From the NCBI GenBank assembly GCA_038527215.1, contig JBCBGC010000018.1, forward strand, positions 14,137 through 78,136: a stretch of DNA of 64,000 bases, read 5' to 3'. The first letter of the stretch is position 1, and every line of letters begins with the position of its first letter. Under the pieces are notes generated by a model. That model did not search any database. It was not told where the DNA came from and saw only the letters and a program-made list of their open reading frames with translations. The stretch is from JAWPMV01 sp038527215. GTDB lineage: Bacteria; Bacteroidota; Bacteroidia; J057. Of this stretch, positions 26,686 through 35,385 are shown piece after piece. The position numbers and the translations under genes were made by a program.

Positions 26686-26955
26686 ATGATTCAGTGCAAA
26701 GACTTCGTTCCGGAAATGACCGACGGCGGGGGCCTCTTCCGCAAACCCAACTATGAAAATATCCGTCCCTCGCTGGACCGTATGAACGAATGGCTCGACC
26801 GAAATGGCCACGTCCGCGTCATCAATGTAGAAACCGTTACCCTGCCCAATATGCACGACCGCCGGGAAGAAGGCAGCGAAGATGGCAGCCTCCGCATCTG
26901 GGGAGAAGTACCCGCCACCTGGCATCAGTTTATCCGGGTGTGGTATCGGGAGTAG
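26686..26955 (+). CDS. Small conserved-looking hypothetical protein
   Basis: This 89-residue soluble protein begins MIQCKDFVPEMTDGGGLF and contains RVINVETVTLPN and a C-terminal WHQFIRVWYRE. The conserved-looking VETVTLPN and aromatic end suggest a real folded protein, but I recognise no family. The start at 26686 follows a plausible AT-rich leader; the upstream extension of the frame is low-quality. It lies 12 bases before a secreted hypothetical gene. Confidence 0.5.
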   Translation: MIQCKDFVPEMTDGGGLFRKPNYENIRPSLDRMNEWLDRNGHVRVINVETVTLPNMHDRREEGSEDGSLRIWGEVPATWHQFIRVWYRE

Positions 26956-26967
26956 AAAAAAAAGCCC

Positions 26968-27711
26968 ATGAAAACCTGGATATTCCACTTGTTCTGCCTC
27001 CTGCCCCTTAGCCTTAGTGCTCAGTTAGAAGGAGAATATTTGTTCCTGGATCAGGAGCCCCACTTTCTCATTTTTCAGGACGGAATAGCCACCACAAAAA
27101 TCCAGAAAGAGCCTACCCACCTACCCATATATGGAAAGGTGAGGGGTGAGTATTGGCTAAGCCTGGATACCCTGAAGATAAATTTCCTGCCATACAGGGA
27201 ACCCATCATAGATTGTAGTGATGTAGTCATTCGTTCTAGCGGTAGCGGCAGAAGAGGAGACTCAATAACCCTTACTTATCTGGCAGTTGATTGTGAGATA
27301 AATGAGCCCATTGGGTTTCCGACTTTATTAATCTATGATTCCCCGTCCAAAGATTCTTTTCAGCTGTATAAAGGCCATGAGGAAGGGCGGATAGAGGCAA
27401 AGATAGGCCGGGCAAAAAGTGAGCTCAGGATGGTGGCTAATGCAATCGAGTACCTGCCTCAGGAGTTTGTGCTGACTCCGGCTGAGGCTGATTCTATCTT
27501 TATCATAGCGAAATTGACCTTTGGAAGACTTCTGGTCACTTTTCATAGCCCAACCGTTAATTACCTTGTTTTGAAGAAAAGAAAGAGGTTCTGGAAGCTG
27601 AGAGCCCTTGAAACCGGCAGGGAATTCAAAGCTTGGAGAATGAATCCTAAATGGGACGATAAAAAGAGACTGAGGAAAGCTCAACGGATATATGATAAAT
27701 CTGGCCTCTGA
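26968..27711 (+). CDS. Secreted hypothetical protein
   Basis: The 247-residue protein has a signal peptide (MKTWIFHLFCLLPLSLSAQ). The N-terminal part is beta-rich with aromatic repeats (GEYLFLDQEPHFLIFQDG), and the C-terminus is strongly basic (KKRKRFWKLRALE ... KKRLRKAQRIYDKSGL). There are two cysteines (DCSDVV, VDCEIN) that could form a disulfide. No family recognised. Confidence 0.6.
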   Translation: MKTWIFHLFCLLPLSLSAQLEGEYLFLDQEPHFLIFQDGIATTKIQKEPTHLPIYGKVRGEYWLSLDTLKINFLPYREPIIDCSDVVIRSSGSGRRGDSITLTYLAVDCEINEPIGFPTLLIYDSPSKDSFQLYKGHEEGRIEAKIGRAKSELRMVANAIEYLPQEFVLTPAEADSIFIIAKLTFGRLLVTFHSPTVNYLVLKKRKRFWKLRALETGREFKAWRMNPKWDDKKRLRKAQRIYDKSGL

Positions 27712-27812
27712 AGGGTACTTTATAGGTCGCGTGCCCGAACTTTGTGGTTTGTGGAATTTTGTGGATATTGGAAGGGCGCAGCGATCCCTCCTGGCTGTGC
27801 TTTTAACTTCTA

Positions 27813-27870
27813 TTTTTCTTGTCCGGTCATCAAGCGTACTTACGATAACATTGACGCAGAAGTAATCTAA
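27813..27870 (+). pseudogene. Remnant of a HigB-type toxin 3' end
   Basis: The last codons before TAA at 27868 read TYDNIDAEVI, matching the YDKIDAxTI ending of HigB mRNA interferases. In the adjacent frame, bases just upstream read FLSGHQAY, matching the preceding GTHxAY segment. A four-base duplication (TTAC within GTACTTACGAT) separates the two frames; removing it would restore HQAYDNIDAEVI. Further upstream the homology fades and stops appear. The remnant ends 10 bases before the HigA gene, the normal toxin-antitoxin spacing. Confidence 0.6.
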
Positions 27871-27880
27871 AAGAAGGCAC

Positions 27881-28237
27881 ATGACCTTACGTCCAATCAA
27901 AACGGAAGCTGATTATCAACAGGCGCTCCTTCGCCTGGAGGAAATCTTTGATGCTAAGTTGGGAACACCAGAAGGAGACGAGCTGGAGATATTAGGGTAT
28001 TTGATTGAAAAATATGAGGATGCTAATTTTCCCATTCCTCCCGCTGACCCAATAGAGGCGATCAAGTTTCGGATGGAGCAATTAGGGCTCAAGCAAAAAG
28101 ACCTGGCGGAAATCATCGGCTACAAAAGCCGGGTAAGCGAAATCTTAAACCGCAAGCGAAAGCTCACGCTGGAAATGATTCGTAAACTTCACGCTAGACT
28201 AAAAATCCCCACTGAGATTTTGATCCAGGAATATTGA
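27881..28237 (+). CDS. higA: HigA-type helix-turn-helix antitoxin
   Basis: The 118-residue protein has an N-terminal toxin-contacting part (MTLRPIKTEADYQQALLRLEEIFDAKLGTPEGDELEILGYLIEKYE) and a C-terminal HTH_3 domain (AIKFRMEQLGLKQKDLAEIIGYKSRVSEILNRKRKLTLEMIRKL), the arrangement of HigA partners of PF09907-type HigB toxins. It normally binds the toxin and represses the operon. Here the toxin gene upstream is reduced to a frameshifted remnant, so this looks like an orphan antitoxin that may still act as a DNA-binding regulator or as an anti-addiction factor. Confidence 0.85.
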   Translation: MTLRPIKTEADYQQALLRLEEIFDAKLGTPEGDELEILGYLIEKYEDANFPIPPADPIEAIKFRMEQLGLKQKDLAEIIGYKSRVSEILNRKRKLTLEMIRKLHARLKIPTEILIQEY

Positions 28238-28283
28238 CCCCTTGCCCCCTCCCTGCAAATCCCCTATCTTCTCCTGAAAAAGG

Positions 28284-29618
28284 ATGAAGCCCTTTGTAAC
28301 TACCCTACTACTATTCCTCTTTCTGCCTATCTCAGGGCAGGATTTTACGGTGCTTTCCCAAAAAGAACAGGCTCGGGTAATCGATGAAATTCTCCGGGAT
28401 CGGGTGGAAAACCTCCTGCCAAAGCTTATGGAGCGAGAAGGCCTCGACATGTGGATCCTGATTTCGCGAGAGTATAACGAAGACCCGGTCATGAAGACCT
28501 TTCTGCCCAGTACCTGGCTTTCGGCCCGGCGGCGCACCATGATGGTGTTTTACCGGAATGAAGAAGCGGGAGGGTTGGACAAAATCGCCATTGCGCGTTA
28601 TTCTGTGGGCAAACTGCTCAAGGGTCAGTGGAACGTCAACGTTTATCCTGATCAGTGGGAAGCCCTGATGCGGGTCATTAAAGACAAAGACCCTCAAAGC
28701 ATTGGGCTTAACTACTCCCAGGACTTCGCCCTGGCGGATGGGTTGGTGCGCACCGAGTATGAGACTTTCATGGAAAAACTGCCGGAGCCATACCGGGACC
28801 GGGTTACTTCCGCCGAAAAACTGGCCATTGCCTGGCTGGAAACCCGCTCTGCCAGAGAACTGGAAGTCTATCCTATGATTTGCCACATGGGACACACCAT
28901 CTTGCAGGAAGGGCTATCCGAACAGCATATCCATCCCGGCATCACCACTACGGGTGAGGTCGAGTGGGCCCTCCGTCAACTGGTGGCAGACTATGGCCTG
29001 GCTACCTGGTTCCATCCTTCCGTTTCTATTCAACGGGCCAGCGAAGGCAAGGAGGATTTTTTGCGCTCCTTCTCCAACCGTCCCGCCAATCAGATCATCC
29101 AAATGGGCGACCTGCTGCACGTAGATTTTGGCATCACTTATTTGCGCCTCAATACTGACCAGCAGCAGCATTTCTACGTGCTCAAGCCGGGAGAAAAGGA
29201 AGTGCCTGAGTTTCTGCGGGAAGCCTTTGCTCGCGGCAACCGCTTGCAGGACATTCTGACCGAGGAATTTCAAACCGGGCGCAGTGGCAACGAAATCCTC
29301 AAAGCAGCCCTGGACCGCGCCAAAGCAGAAGGCATCAACGCCACCATTTATACCCATCCGATTGGCTTACATGGGCACGCAGCCGGGCCGACCATCGGAC
29401 TCTGGGACTCCCAGGGGGGCGTCAAAGGCCGTGGAGACTATCCCCTTTTTCCCAACACGGCCTACTCCATCGAACTCAACGCTGCTTCCGAAATTGAGGA
29501 ATGGGGCCGGGTGATTCGCATCATGTTAGAGGAAGATGGCGTCTACGGACCGGAGGGATTTTACTACCTGGACGGACGCATGGAGAACATTTTGACCATC
29601 CCACGCCAAAAACAATAA
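28284..29618 (+). CDS. Secreted M24-family metallopeptidase (Xaa-Pro aminopeptidase-like)
   Basis: The 444-residue protein has a signal peptide (MKPFVTTLLLFLFLPISGQ). It has a creatinase-like N-terminal domain and a pita-bread catalytic domain with metal ligands in HVDFGITYLRLNTDQQ (Asp, Asp), GLHGHAAGP (His), YSIELNAAS (Glu) and a C-terminal Glu (MLEEDG). These dinuclear enzymes remove N-terminal residues before proline or act on related dipeptides. The gene ends 3 bases before the nucleoside hydrolase-like gene, so the two share a transcript. The substrate is not deducible. Confidence 0.85.
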   Translation: MKPFVTTLLLFLFLPISGQDFTVLSQKEQARVIDEILRDRVENLLPKLMEREGLDMWILISREYNEDPVMKTFLPSTWLSARRRTMMVFYRNEEAGGLDKIAIARYSVGKLLKGQWNVNVYPDQWEALMRVIKDKDPQSIGLNYSQDFALADGLVRTEYETFMEKLPEPYRDRVTSAEKLAIAWLETRSARELEVYPMICHMGHTILQEGLSEQHIHPGITTTGEVEWALRQLVADYGLATWFHPSVSIQRASEGKEDFLRSFSNRPANQIIQMGDLLHVDFGITYLRLNTDQQQHFYVLKPGEKEVPEFLREAFARGNRLQDILTEEFQTGRSGNEILKAALDRAKAEGINATIYTHPIGLHGHAAGPTIGLWDSQGGVKGRGDYPLFPNTAYSIELNAASEIEEWGRVIRIMLEEDGVYGPEGFYYLDGRMENILTIPRQKQ

Positions 29619-29621
29619 GCC

Positions 29622-30941
29622 ATGAGAACCCTTTCTTTCCTGTTACTTTGGAGTCTGTTGAGCTCTTTGGGTTTCGCCCAGAAAAAGATCATTTTGGATA
29701 CCGACCCCTCTGCTGACCCAGATGATGTGGGCTGTATGGCCATGCTGCACAACATGGCCAGCCTGGGAGAATGCGAGATTCTCGCCATCATCAACTCTAC
29801 GGACTACAAACAGTCCTCCCTAAGCATCAGTGCCATCAACCAATTTTACCGGCGAGCGGCCATTCCGGTGGGCGATTATAAGGGCTATCCGGAAAAAAAG
29901 GAGGCCCTAAGTCGGAACTATGATTCCCATCTGGCACAGGTGTATCCGCGTAATCTACGCAGCTGGCGAGATGCTTCTGATGGGGTGGCGCTTTATCGGG
30001 AAATCTTGGCCAGTGCGGAGCCGAAGAGCATCACGGTGGTCATTATTGGCACCATGCACAATTTCGCAGATTTGCTTCGGTCCGTAGGGGATGCCTTTAG
30101 TCCGCTGGACGGGGTTGCCCTGGTCAAAGCTAAGGTAGCCCAGGTGGTCACCATGGGCGGCAACTTCATCGAAGGGAAAGGCCACGACCGCACCAATTGG
30201 GGGGGCTCGGATTTGTTGTGTAGTTATACCGACTGGTCCTGCCTGAACGAGGACCGAAACGCCATGTGCCGCTACGTGATCGAACATTGTCCCAGTCCTT
30301 TTATGGCTTCCGGTTGGGAAGTGGGCTGTGGGGATTACCACGAGGCAGGCTACGGCAATGTGATGACCGGCCAAGGGTTGAAAGAGCTGGATACCACCCA
30401 CATTCTTCGTCGGAGTTATGAGTACCATTTTTTGACCCGCAGAGAAACCGATGAAATTACGCGCCATAGTAATGATCAATGTGCCCTGCACTATGCCGTA
30501 AGAGGAGAAGGAGCCAATTATCAAGCCTATACCGAGGGGACCATTACCCTGACTACGGAGGGCGTTTGTTTGTGGGACGCTGAAAAAAACCGCCAACAAG
30601 GCTTTATCCAGAAAAAAAGACACAAAGATTCTATCGCAGTGGAAATTGAAGCCCTGATGATGATGGAGCGGGGCAAGGCTGATTTTACCCCGCCAAATGC
30701 CCCGCAGGAACCCAGTTATGAAGCGGCGCGGCATCATTTGTCCTGGCAAGCAGCTGAGGATAGCAGTCCGGGCAGCTGGGTGGTGGGCTATCATCTGTAC
30801 GTAGAAGATCGCTTGATTGGCCGGGCGCATGGGACGCAGTTCTTTCTACCCGAGGAGGTAGCAGCGGGAGCCACCGTCGCCCTGCGCTCCATCAATGCTA
30901 CGGGCCTGGAAAGTGAAGCTGTAGAGGTCCGCTTTCCTTAA
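29622..30941 (+). CDS. Secreted nucleoside hydrolase-like protein with C-terminal fibronectin-like domain
   Basis: The 439-residue protein has a signal peptide (MRTLSFLLLWSLLSSLGFAQ). KKIILDTDPSADPDDVGCMAMLH is a variant of the calcium-binding DxDxxxDD motif of inosine/uridine hydrolases, here with extra residues. Later elements are TVVIIGTMHNFADLL, VTMGGNFIEG and a C-terminal RHSNDQCALHYAV in place of the usual DP(L)AVA. Residues 345-439 form a small beta domain (APQEPSYEAARHHLSWQAA ... VALRSINATGLESEAVEV) of fibronectin type. It probably cleaves a ribosyl or glycosyl bond in the periplasm. The altered motif makes the substrate uncertain. Confidence 0.75.
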   Translation: MRTLSFLLLWSLLSSLGFAQKKIILDTDPSADPDDVGCMAMLHNMASLGECEILAIINSTDYKQSSLSISAINQFYRRAAIPVGDYKGYPEKKEALSRNYDSHLAQVYPRNLRSWRDASDGVALYREILASAEPKSITVVIIGTMHNFADLLRSVGDAFSPLDGVALVKAKVAQVVTMGGNFIEGKGHDRTNWGGSDLLCSYTDWSCLNEDRNAMCRYVIEHCPSPFMASGWEVGCGDYHEAGYGNVMTGQGLKELDTTHILRRSYEYHFLTRRETDEITRHSNDQCALHYAVRGEGANYQAYTEGTITLTTEGVCLWDAEKNRQQGFIQKKRHKDSIAVEIEALMMMERGKADFTPPNAPQEPSYEAARHHLSWQAAEDSSPGSWVVGYHLYVEDRLIGRAHGTQFFLPEEVAAGATVALRSINATGLESEAVEVRFP

Positions 30942-31113
30942 CGCCAAGGGAGAGGCCGGTCATTTGGGAGAGCCAGCCCTTTTTTGTTATTTAAGGATGT
31001 TTCCAAAAGTTCACCTCCTGGTGGCTTTTCCCCTCATCTGTATGCATGTTACCTTCGCTTGCCTTCCTGGGTAAGTGAACACGCGTTAATTAACCTTTAA
31101 TGATCTCACCATC

Positions 31114-31563
31114 ATGAAACATCTGATCACCATTTGCGCCCTCTCCATTTGGGGCTTGACTTTTTCTTTTGCCCAAACTGAAGAGACCTACACCCAAACC
31201 CTCAAGACCTATTTCACAGTGTCCGGTTCCATGGAAACCTATAAAACAGTGATTACGCAAACCGTAGACATGTACAAATCCCAGGGCACCTATCAGCTTT
31301 CGGATGAGGAATGGGACGTCCTGGCGGAGGAATTGATGGGGGCTTCCGTAGATGATTTGGTAGAACTACTGGTACCCGTTTATCAAAACCACCTGACCGA
31401 AGCAGACCTGCAAAGCATCATTGAATTCTATCAGTCCCCCGTGGGAAAAAAGCTCTCTGTAAAAACGCCTTTGCTGGCCCAGGAGTCCATGCAAGCCGGA
31501 CAAGCCTGGGGCTATAAACTCGGGCAGCGTGTAGCGGAGAAGTTGATGAATAAAGACGAATAG
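31114..31563 (+). CDS. DUF2059-domain secreted protein
   Basis: The 149-residue protein has a signal peptide (MKHLITICALSIWGLTFSFAQ). The mature part carries the DUF2059 pattern: VPVYQNHLTEADLQSIIEFYQSPVGKKLSVKTPLLAQESMQAGQAWG. Such proteins are small helical periplasmic factors of unknown role. A long perfect-stem terminator follows 36 bases after the stop. The upstream gap contains a TACCTTCG box that resembles the local promoter pattern. Confidence 0.85.
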   Translation: MKHLITICALSIWGLTFSFAQTEETYTQTLKTYFTVSGSMETYKTVITQTVDMYKSQGTYQLSDEEWDVLAEELMGASVDDLVELLVPVYQNHLTEADLQSIIEFYQSPVGKKLSVKTPLLAQESMQAGQAWGYKLGQRVAEKLMNKDE

Positions 31564-31599
31564 GCAGTTTGCCCTTTCTTTTGGGGACACATTCTTTAA

Positions 31600-31638
31600 G
31601 CAAGCATGATGAATCTCTCATCATGCTTGCCTATTTTT
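31600..31638 (+). terminator. Rho-independent terminator, 13-base stem
   Basis: GCAAGCATGATGA (31600-31612) pairs perfectly with TCATCATGCTTGC (31618-31630) around ATCTC, followed by CTATTTTT. It ends the DUF2059 gene. Confidence 0.85.
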
Positions 31639-31660
31639 AGCCATCACAGAACCCCGCCCT

Positions 31661-32134
31661 ATGGAAAATATCTCCCACATCACCGCCCGCCTACGCGAAG
31701 TCGTCATCGATGGCCGCTGGATCGCCAACACCAACTGGCAAGATCAGCTCAGTCAAACCAGCCTGGCTCAGGCGAAGCAACAAATTGGCAGCCTGAATAC
31801 CATTGCCGCCCTGACCTACCACGTGGATTATTACCTCTCTGGAGTGGCCGACTTTTTTGAAACGGGCAAACTGCTGATCAGCGATAAGCACAGCTTTGAT
31901 GTACCGGATATGCAATCCGAAGCGGAATGGGAGGCCTTGAAGCAACGGCTGTACGACAATGCGGAGCGCTTCAACCGGCTGGTGGAAGAAATGCCCGCCG
32001 AGAAAATGGGAGAGATTTTTGTCCTGGAAAAATACGGCACCTATATGCGGAATATCCAGGGCATGATTGAGCATATTTACTATCACCTGGGACAGGTGGT
32101 GATCATCCGCAAGTTATTGTCTGAGCAGGAATAG
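31661..32134 (+). CDS. DinB-like (DUF1572-type) protein
   Basis: The 157-residue helical protein has metal-ligand histidines at TYHVDYYL (about residue 53) and IEHIYYHLGQVVIIRKLL (about residues 137-141), matching DinB-fold proteins. It differs strongly from the DinB protein at 13669, so it is an old paralogue or another subfamily. Function unknown; many members are thiol-dependent transferases or stress proteins. Confidence 0.8.
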   Translation: MENISHITARLREVVIDGRWIANTNWQDQLSQTSLAQAKQQIGSLNTIAALTYHVDYYLSGVADFFETGKLLISDKHSFDVPDMQSEAEWEALKQRLYDNAERFNRLVEEMPAEKMGEIFVLEKYGTYMRNIQGMIEHIYYHLGQVVIIRKLLSEQE

Positions 32135-32194
32135 ACAGACAAATCTGGCCTTTTTCAGAAAGTCTTTCGAAAAGCCATTGCCTAATTTAGGCCT

Positions 32195-33025
32195 ATGCTG
32201 ATTGATCACCGCACGGTTAGTTTTCAAGGAAAGCCTTTATTCCAAAGAGCCCGGTTCAAAACGCCTTTCCAGATTTCGGGCAAAATGGAGGACATGGCCT
32301 GCTTCTTTTATATGGTCGAAGGCTCCTACGAAATCTTTGATATGCATGGGGCGGTCAAAATGGGTCCCAATGAAGCCCTGCTGAAAAAATGCGGGAGCTA
32401 CGTTTCTCATTTAGCCGAAGGCAAATGGGATGGGGTGGTGATTTTCTTTTATCCGGATATCCTGCACGAAATCTATAAACATCAGCCCCCGGCTTTTCTG
32501 GAACAAACTAAAGCCCTGCCCCCTAAAAAAATGGTGGGTAACGAATTGGTAGAAAAATTCATCCATAGTTTGATGATCTACTTTGACAATCCAGAACTGA
32601 TGGATGAAGAATTGGCGTTGCTGAAGATCAAAGAGCTGATCCTGATTTTGTTAAAATCTTCCCAGTATCAACATGTGCGGCAATTCATGGCCCATCTTTT
32701 TACCCCGGAAAAGCTCTACTTCACCTCGGTCATCGAGAAAAACCTCTTTAGTAACCTTAGCCTGGAAGAACTGGCCTTCATTTGCAATAAAAGTCTTTCT
32801 TCCTTCAAGCGCGAGTTTAAAAGAATCTACCAGCAAAGCCCGGCCCGCTATATCAAGCAACGCAGGTTGGAGCAAGCGGCTCGGCTGTTGCGGACCAGTG
32901 GAGAAGCCATTGCCGGCATTGCCTATAGCGTAGGGTTTCAGGATGTGACCACTTTCTCTGCCTCCTTTCGGGAACATTTCGGCGACTCCCCTTCTGCCTA
33001 TCGTCTGGCCCAAACCAGAAAATAG
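32195..33025 (+). CDS. AraC-family transcriptional regulator with N-terminal sensor domain
   Basis: The 276-residue protein has an N-terminal cupin-like domain (FYMVEGSYEIFDMHGAVKMGPNEALLKKCGSYV) and a C-terminal AraC double HTH: ENLFSNLSLEELAFICNKSLSSFKREFKRIYQQSPARYIKQRRLEQAARLLRTSG, then IAYSVGFQDVTTFSASFREHFGDSPSAYR. It probably senses a small molecule and controls a nearby operon. The SRPBCC gene 71 bases downstream is a possible target. The start is close to a TAATTTAG box. Confidence 0.85.
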   Translation: MLIDHRTVSFQGKPLFQRARFKTPFQISGKMEDMACFFYMVEGSYEIFDMHGAVKMGPNEALLKKCGSYVSHLAEGKWDGVVIFFYPDILHEIYKHQPPAFLEQTKALPPKKMVGNELVEKFIHSLMIYFDNPELMDEELALLKIKELILILLKSSQYQHVRQFMAHLFTPEKLYFTSVIEKNLFSNLSLEELAFICNKSLSSFKREFKRIYQQSPARYIKQRRLEQAARLLRTSGEAIAGIAYSVGFQDVTTFSASFREHFGDSPSAYRLAQTRK

Positions 33026-33096
33026 TTGAACCAAAGCAGAAACACTTTCTCTCCGCTTCCGATCATATTTGTGCTATCACCTTAATCGTAGATATC

Positions 33097-33708
33097 ATGC
33101 AAAAGTTGATAGCCATGGTGTTCATTTTTGTCACCTTTCAAGCAAGTATTATGGGACAAGCAAACAAGAAGTTTAAAGAAATCAAGATGATTTGGACCAG
33201 TGAGGTCATTGAAGTATCGGCAGATTCTCTGTGGCGGATCGTTCGTGATTTTCAAAACATCTCCACTTGGTCTTCCAATGTAGACCACGCGACAGGTTCC
33301 GGTCCAGCAGAATTTGCAGGTGCTACCTGTAGTGAGCGCGTATGCGAAGTAAGTGGTCTGGGCGCTTATAACCGGGTAGTGGAAAAACTCACCCTGTTCG
33401 ATGAGGAGCAGCAAGAACTGGCCTACCAATTGACCGAGGGCGCGCCGGGTTTTGTGCTGTATGCCAGCAACCATTGGCAGGTCATGGACGCAGGGCCTGG
33501 GCAGTCCCGGGTTCGTATGGAAGTTACGATGCGACTCAAGCCGCTGGCAGGTTTTTTCCTCGGTGGACAGATGAAGAAAACCGTGGACAAAGCCCTGGCT
33601 GTAGCCATGGAAGAGTTGAAGGTCTATGCGGAACGTGGGGAGCTGTCACCTGCGAAATTGGAGCGGATGCTGGTGTTGGAAAAAAAGTTGGCTAAAAAGG
33701 CGGCTTAG
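33097..33708 (+). CDS. Secreted SRPBCC (START-like) protein
   Basis: The 203-residue protein has a signal-like N-terminus (MQKLIAMVFIFVTFQASIMGQ). The rest is the SRPBCC hydrophobic-ligand fold: WTSEVIEVSADSLWRIVRDFQNISTWSSNVDHATGSG, CSERVCEVSGLGAYNRVVEKLTLFDEE and a long C-terminal helix. Members bind lipids or polyketides or act as cyclases. It follows an AraC regulator and is closed by a strong terminator. Confidence 0.8.
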   Translation: MQKLIAMVFIFVTFQASIMGQANKKFKEIKMIWTSEVIEVSADSLWRIVRDFQNISTWSSNVDHATGSGPAEFAGATCSERVCEVSGLGAYNRVVEKLTLFDEEQQELAYQLTEGAPGFVLYASNHWQVMDAGPGQSRVRMEVTMRLKPLAGFFLGGQMKKTVDKALAVAMEELKVYAERGELSPAKLERMLVLEKKLAKKAA

Positions 33709-33731
33709 TTCCAGCCAGGCATAAAGTGCTG

Positions 33732-33775
33732 AACATGAGTCATCCCGAAGGTTGGGATGACTCATGTTTTTTGTG
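33732..33775 (+). terminator. Rho-independent terminator, 15-base stem
   Basis: AACATGAGTCATCCC (33732-33746) pairs perfectly with GGGATGACTCATGTT (33754-33768) around GAAGGTT; the stem is followed by a T-rich run. It ends the SRPBCC gene. Confidence 0.9.
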
Positions 33776-33816
33776 TAGAATTCTTGCCTGATCCGTCTTC
33801 CTTTAAACACACTCCT

Positions 33817-34548
33817 ATGGCGAAGTACAAGGATCTGTATAAATGGATGCTCCTACCCTTGGTCCTCATGCAGGCGGGGATTTTCGCGGATTACTGGGGG
33901 GACTTTACCGACAATGCCTGGTCTGTACACATCCACTATTGGACCGGAACCCTCTGGTATCTCTACCTGATCATACAGCCCTACTATGCGACCCACGGAC
34001 AGATGGAGAAGCACCGTACCAATGGCATCATCGGGATGTTTTTGGCCGGGGGCGTCTGCCTGACCGCTTTCAGCATGATGTATCGGGACATCCGGGTAGC
34101 AGATTTCGCCGCCGCCAATCCCGAACGCATGGGCCCCTTTGAACCCTGGTTTTTCTTCGGGGTTATGGCCATTGAAATTCCCATGATCCTGGCTTTTGGC
34201 TTTGCCGTCATCCAAAGTATCCGCAAGCGAAAAAAGCTGGAAGATCACGCCTGGTGGTTGGTTTCGACGGTATTCATCATCATGATGCCTGCCTTTTCGC
34301 GAGGGACCCAGCTGGCTTATGTCGGGCTGAATGCCGAGCATTGGCCGGATATTGATATCATGTTTCCTATCTATGGGACACAAGCGATGATCATCCTGCT
34401 GGCCATCCTGGCAGCTTGGAAGTATGAGAAACTTCGGCATCCGGCTACCTTTCTCATGGTGGGGATCAATCTCTATAATTGTTTACTAGAACCACTGGGG
34501 CGTTGGGAAAGCCTGCAGCAATTTTTTCGGACGATCATCACCGGATAG
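33817..34548 (+). CDS. Hypothetical polytopic membrane protein
   Basis: The 243-residue protein has about seven transmembrane segments with short loops. KRKKLEDHAWWLVSTVFIIMMPAFSRG resembles the H-x-x-WM-x-RS region of DUF2306 membrane proteins, but this is only suggestive. Several histidines sit near membrane edges (VHIHYWTG, YATHGQME), so haem or metal binding is possible. The ATG at 33817 is chosen because the longer frame from 33757 begins inside the terminator. Confidence 0.65.
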   Translation: MAKYKDLYKWMLLPLVLMQAGIFADYWGDFTDNAWSVHIHYWTGTLWYLYLIIQPYYATHGQMEKHRTNGIIGMFLAGGVCLTAFSMMYRDIRVADFAAANPERMGPFEPWFFFGVMAIEIPMILAFGFAVIQSIRKRKKLEDHAWWLVSTVFIIMMPAFSRGTQLAYVGLNAEHWPDIDIMFPIYGTQAMIILLAILAAWKYEKLRHPATFLMVGINLYNCLLEPLGRWESLQQFFRTIITG

Positions 34549-34902
34549 TCCATCTTTTCCAGAAGGCTGGGAGATTAACCCTAAGTCCCATGATCAACTT
34601 TTCTCCTCATATCTAGCCAGTCCTGACAGATATTTCCTCAGGCCTCCTTACCCTTGTAGGCAAGAACCGCTATATTGATACGCAGCGGCTTCAACCTTGG
34701 TAGGTAAAGTCTTGGTTTCCATGCTGTTGAAGCAACAAGCCCAGGCTCTGGATCATCCTTGATCCCTCTGTCCTGAGAAAAAAATCAGGGACACTGTAAC
34801 GTTTGACCTTTTTTCCAGACTAATCTTCCGAATTTAGCGTTTGGGGCAGCTGTTGAATAAAAGGAACCCCCCGATCACGGACCCACTGGAAAAATTTACC
34901 CT
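34549..34902. other. Intergenic region with probable ECF-type promoter
   Basis: This 354-base gap contains no convincing gene. It holds a small hairpin (GTCCTGA 34770-34776 with TCAGGGAC 34785-34792 around an A-run) and, just after it, a TGTAACG ... CAGACTAAT pair that may be the sigma-factor promoter. Confidence 0.45.
34795..34822 (+). promoter_or_regulatory. Putative ECF-sigma-type promoter (TGTAACG / AGACTA)
   Basis: TGTAACG (34795-34801) and CAGACTA (34816-34822) are about 14 bases apart and about 80 bases upstream of the sigma-factor start. A GTAAC -35 with a GTC/GAC-containing -10 is typical of self-regulated ECF sigma genes. I could not compare it with other targets. Confidence 0.35.
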
Positions 34903-35385
34903 TTGAACCTACAGGATCGTTTCATCTCAGAAATACAGGCGTGCAAGCCTTTGATCAACAAAGTGCTGTACTTGTATGCAGACAGTCCGGAAGACCGGAA
35001 TGACCTGCGCCAGGATATCTTATCCCGGGCCTGGGCTGCCTATCCTCGGTTTCAGGCTAAATCCAAGTTCTCAACCTGGCTGTATCGGATTGCCCTCAAT
35101 GCGGCGCTGACCCGGCTGCGCAAGCAAAAGCAGCTTCAATATGTGCCCGAAGCCTATGCTCCTGATCCTGCCGGGCCGCCGCCTGGCCATGAAGCGGAAC
35201 TTCTGGGGCTTATGCTCAGCCTGCTTACGGAAATCGAAAAGTCGGTTTTGCTGCTCATGGTCGAGGGCTACGACCGCCCCGAAATAGCCGAGATGATCGG
35301 CATTTCTGAGAACAACCTTCGCGTCAAAATTTTTCGTCTACGCCAAAAACTAAAAACTCATGGAATTGAAAGATATGTTGGATAA
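34903..35385 (+). CDS. ECF-type RNA polymerase sigma factor
   Basis: The 160-residue protein starts at TTG. Region 2 is the helical part CKPLINKVLYLYADSPEDRNDLRQDILSRAWAAYPRFQAKSKFSTWLYRIALNAALTRLRK (with the FSTWLYRIA core); region 4 is EIEKSVLLLMVEGYDRPEIAEMIGISENNLRVKIFRLRQKLK. It directs RNA polymerase to a stress or surface regulon. The next gene overlaps its end by 26 bases and encodes a membrane protein, the normal place for an anti-sigma or sensor partner, although no zinc-finger anti-sigma motif is visible there. Confidence 0.9.
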   Translation: MNLQDRFISEIQACKPLINKVLYLYADSPEDRNDLRQDILSRAWAAYPRFQAKSKFSTWLYRIALNAALTRLRKQKQLQYVPEAYAPDPAGPPPGHEAELLGLMLSLLTEIEKSVLLLMVEGYDRPEIAEMIGISENNLRVKIFRLRQKLKTHGIERYVG

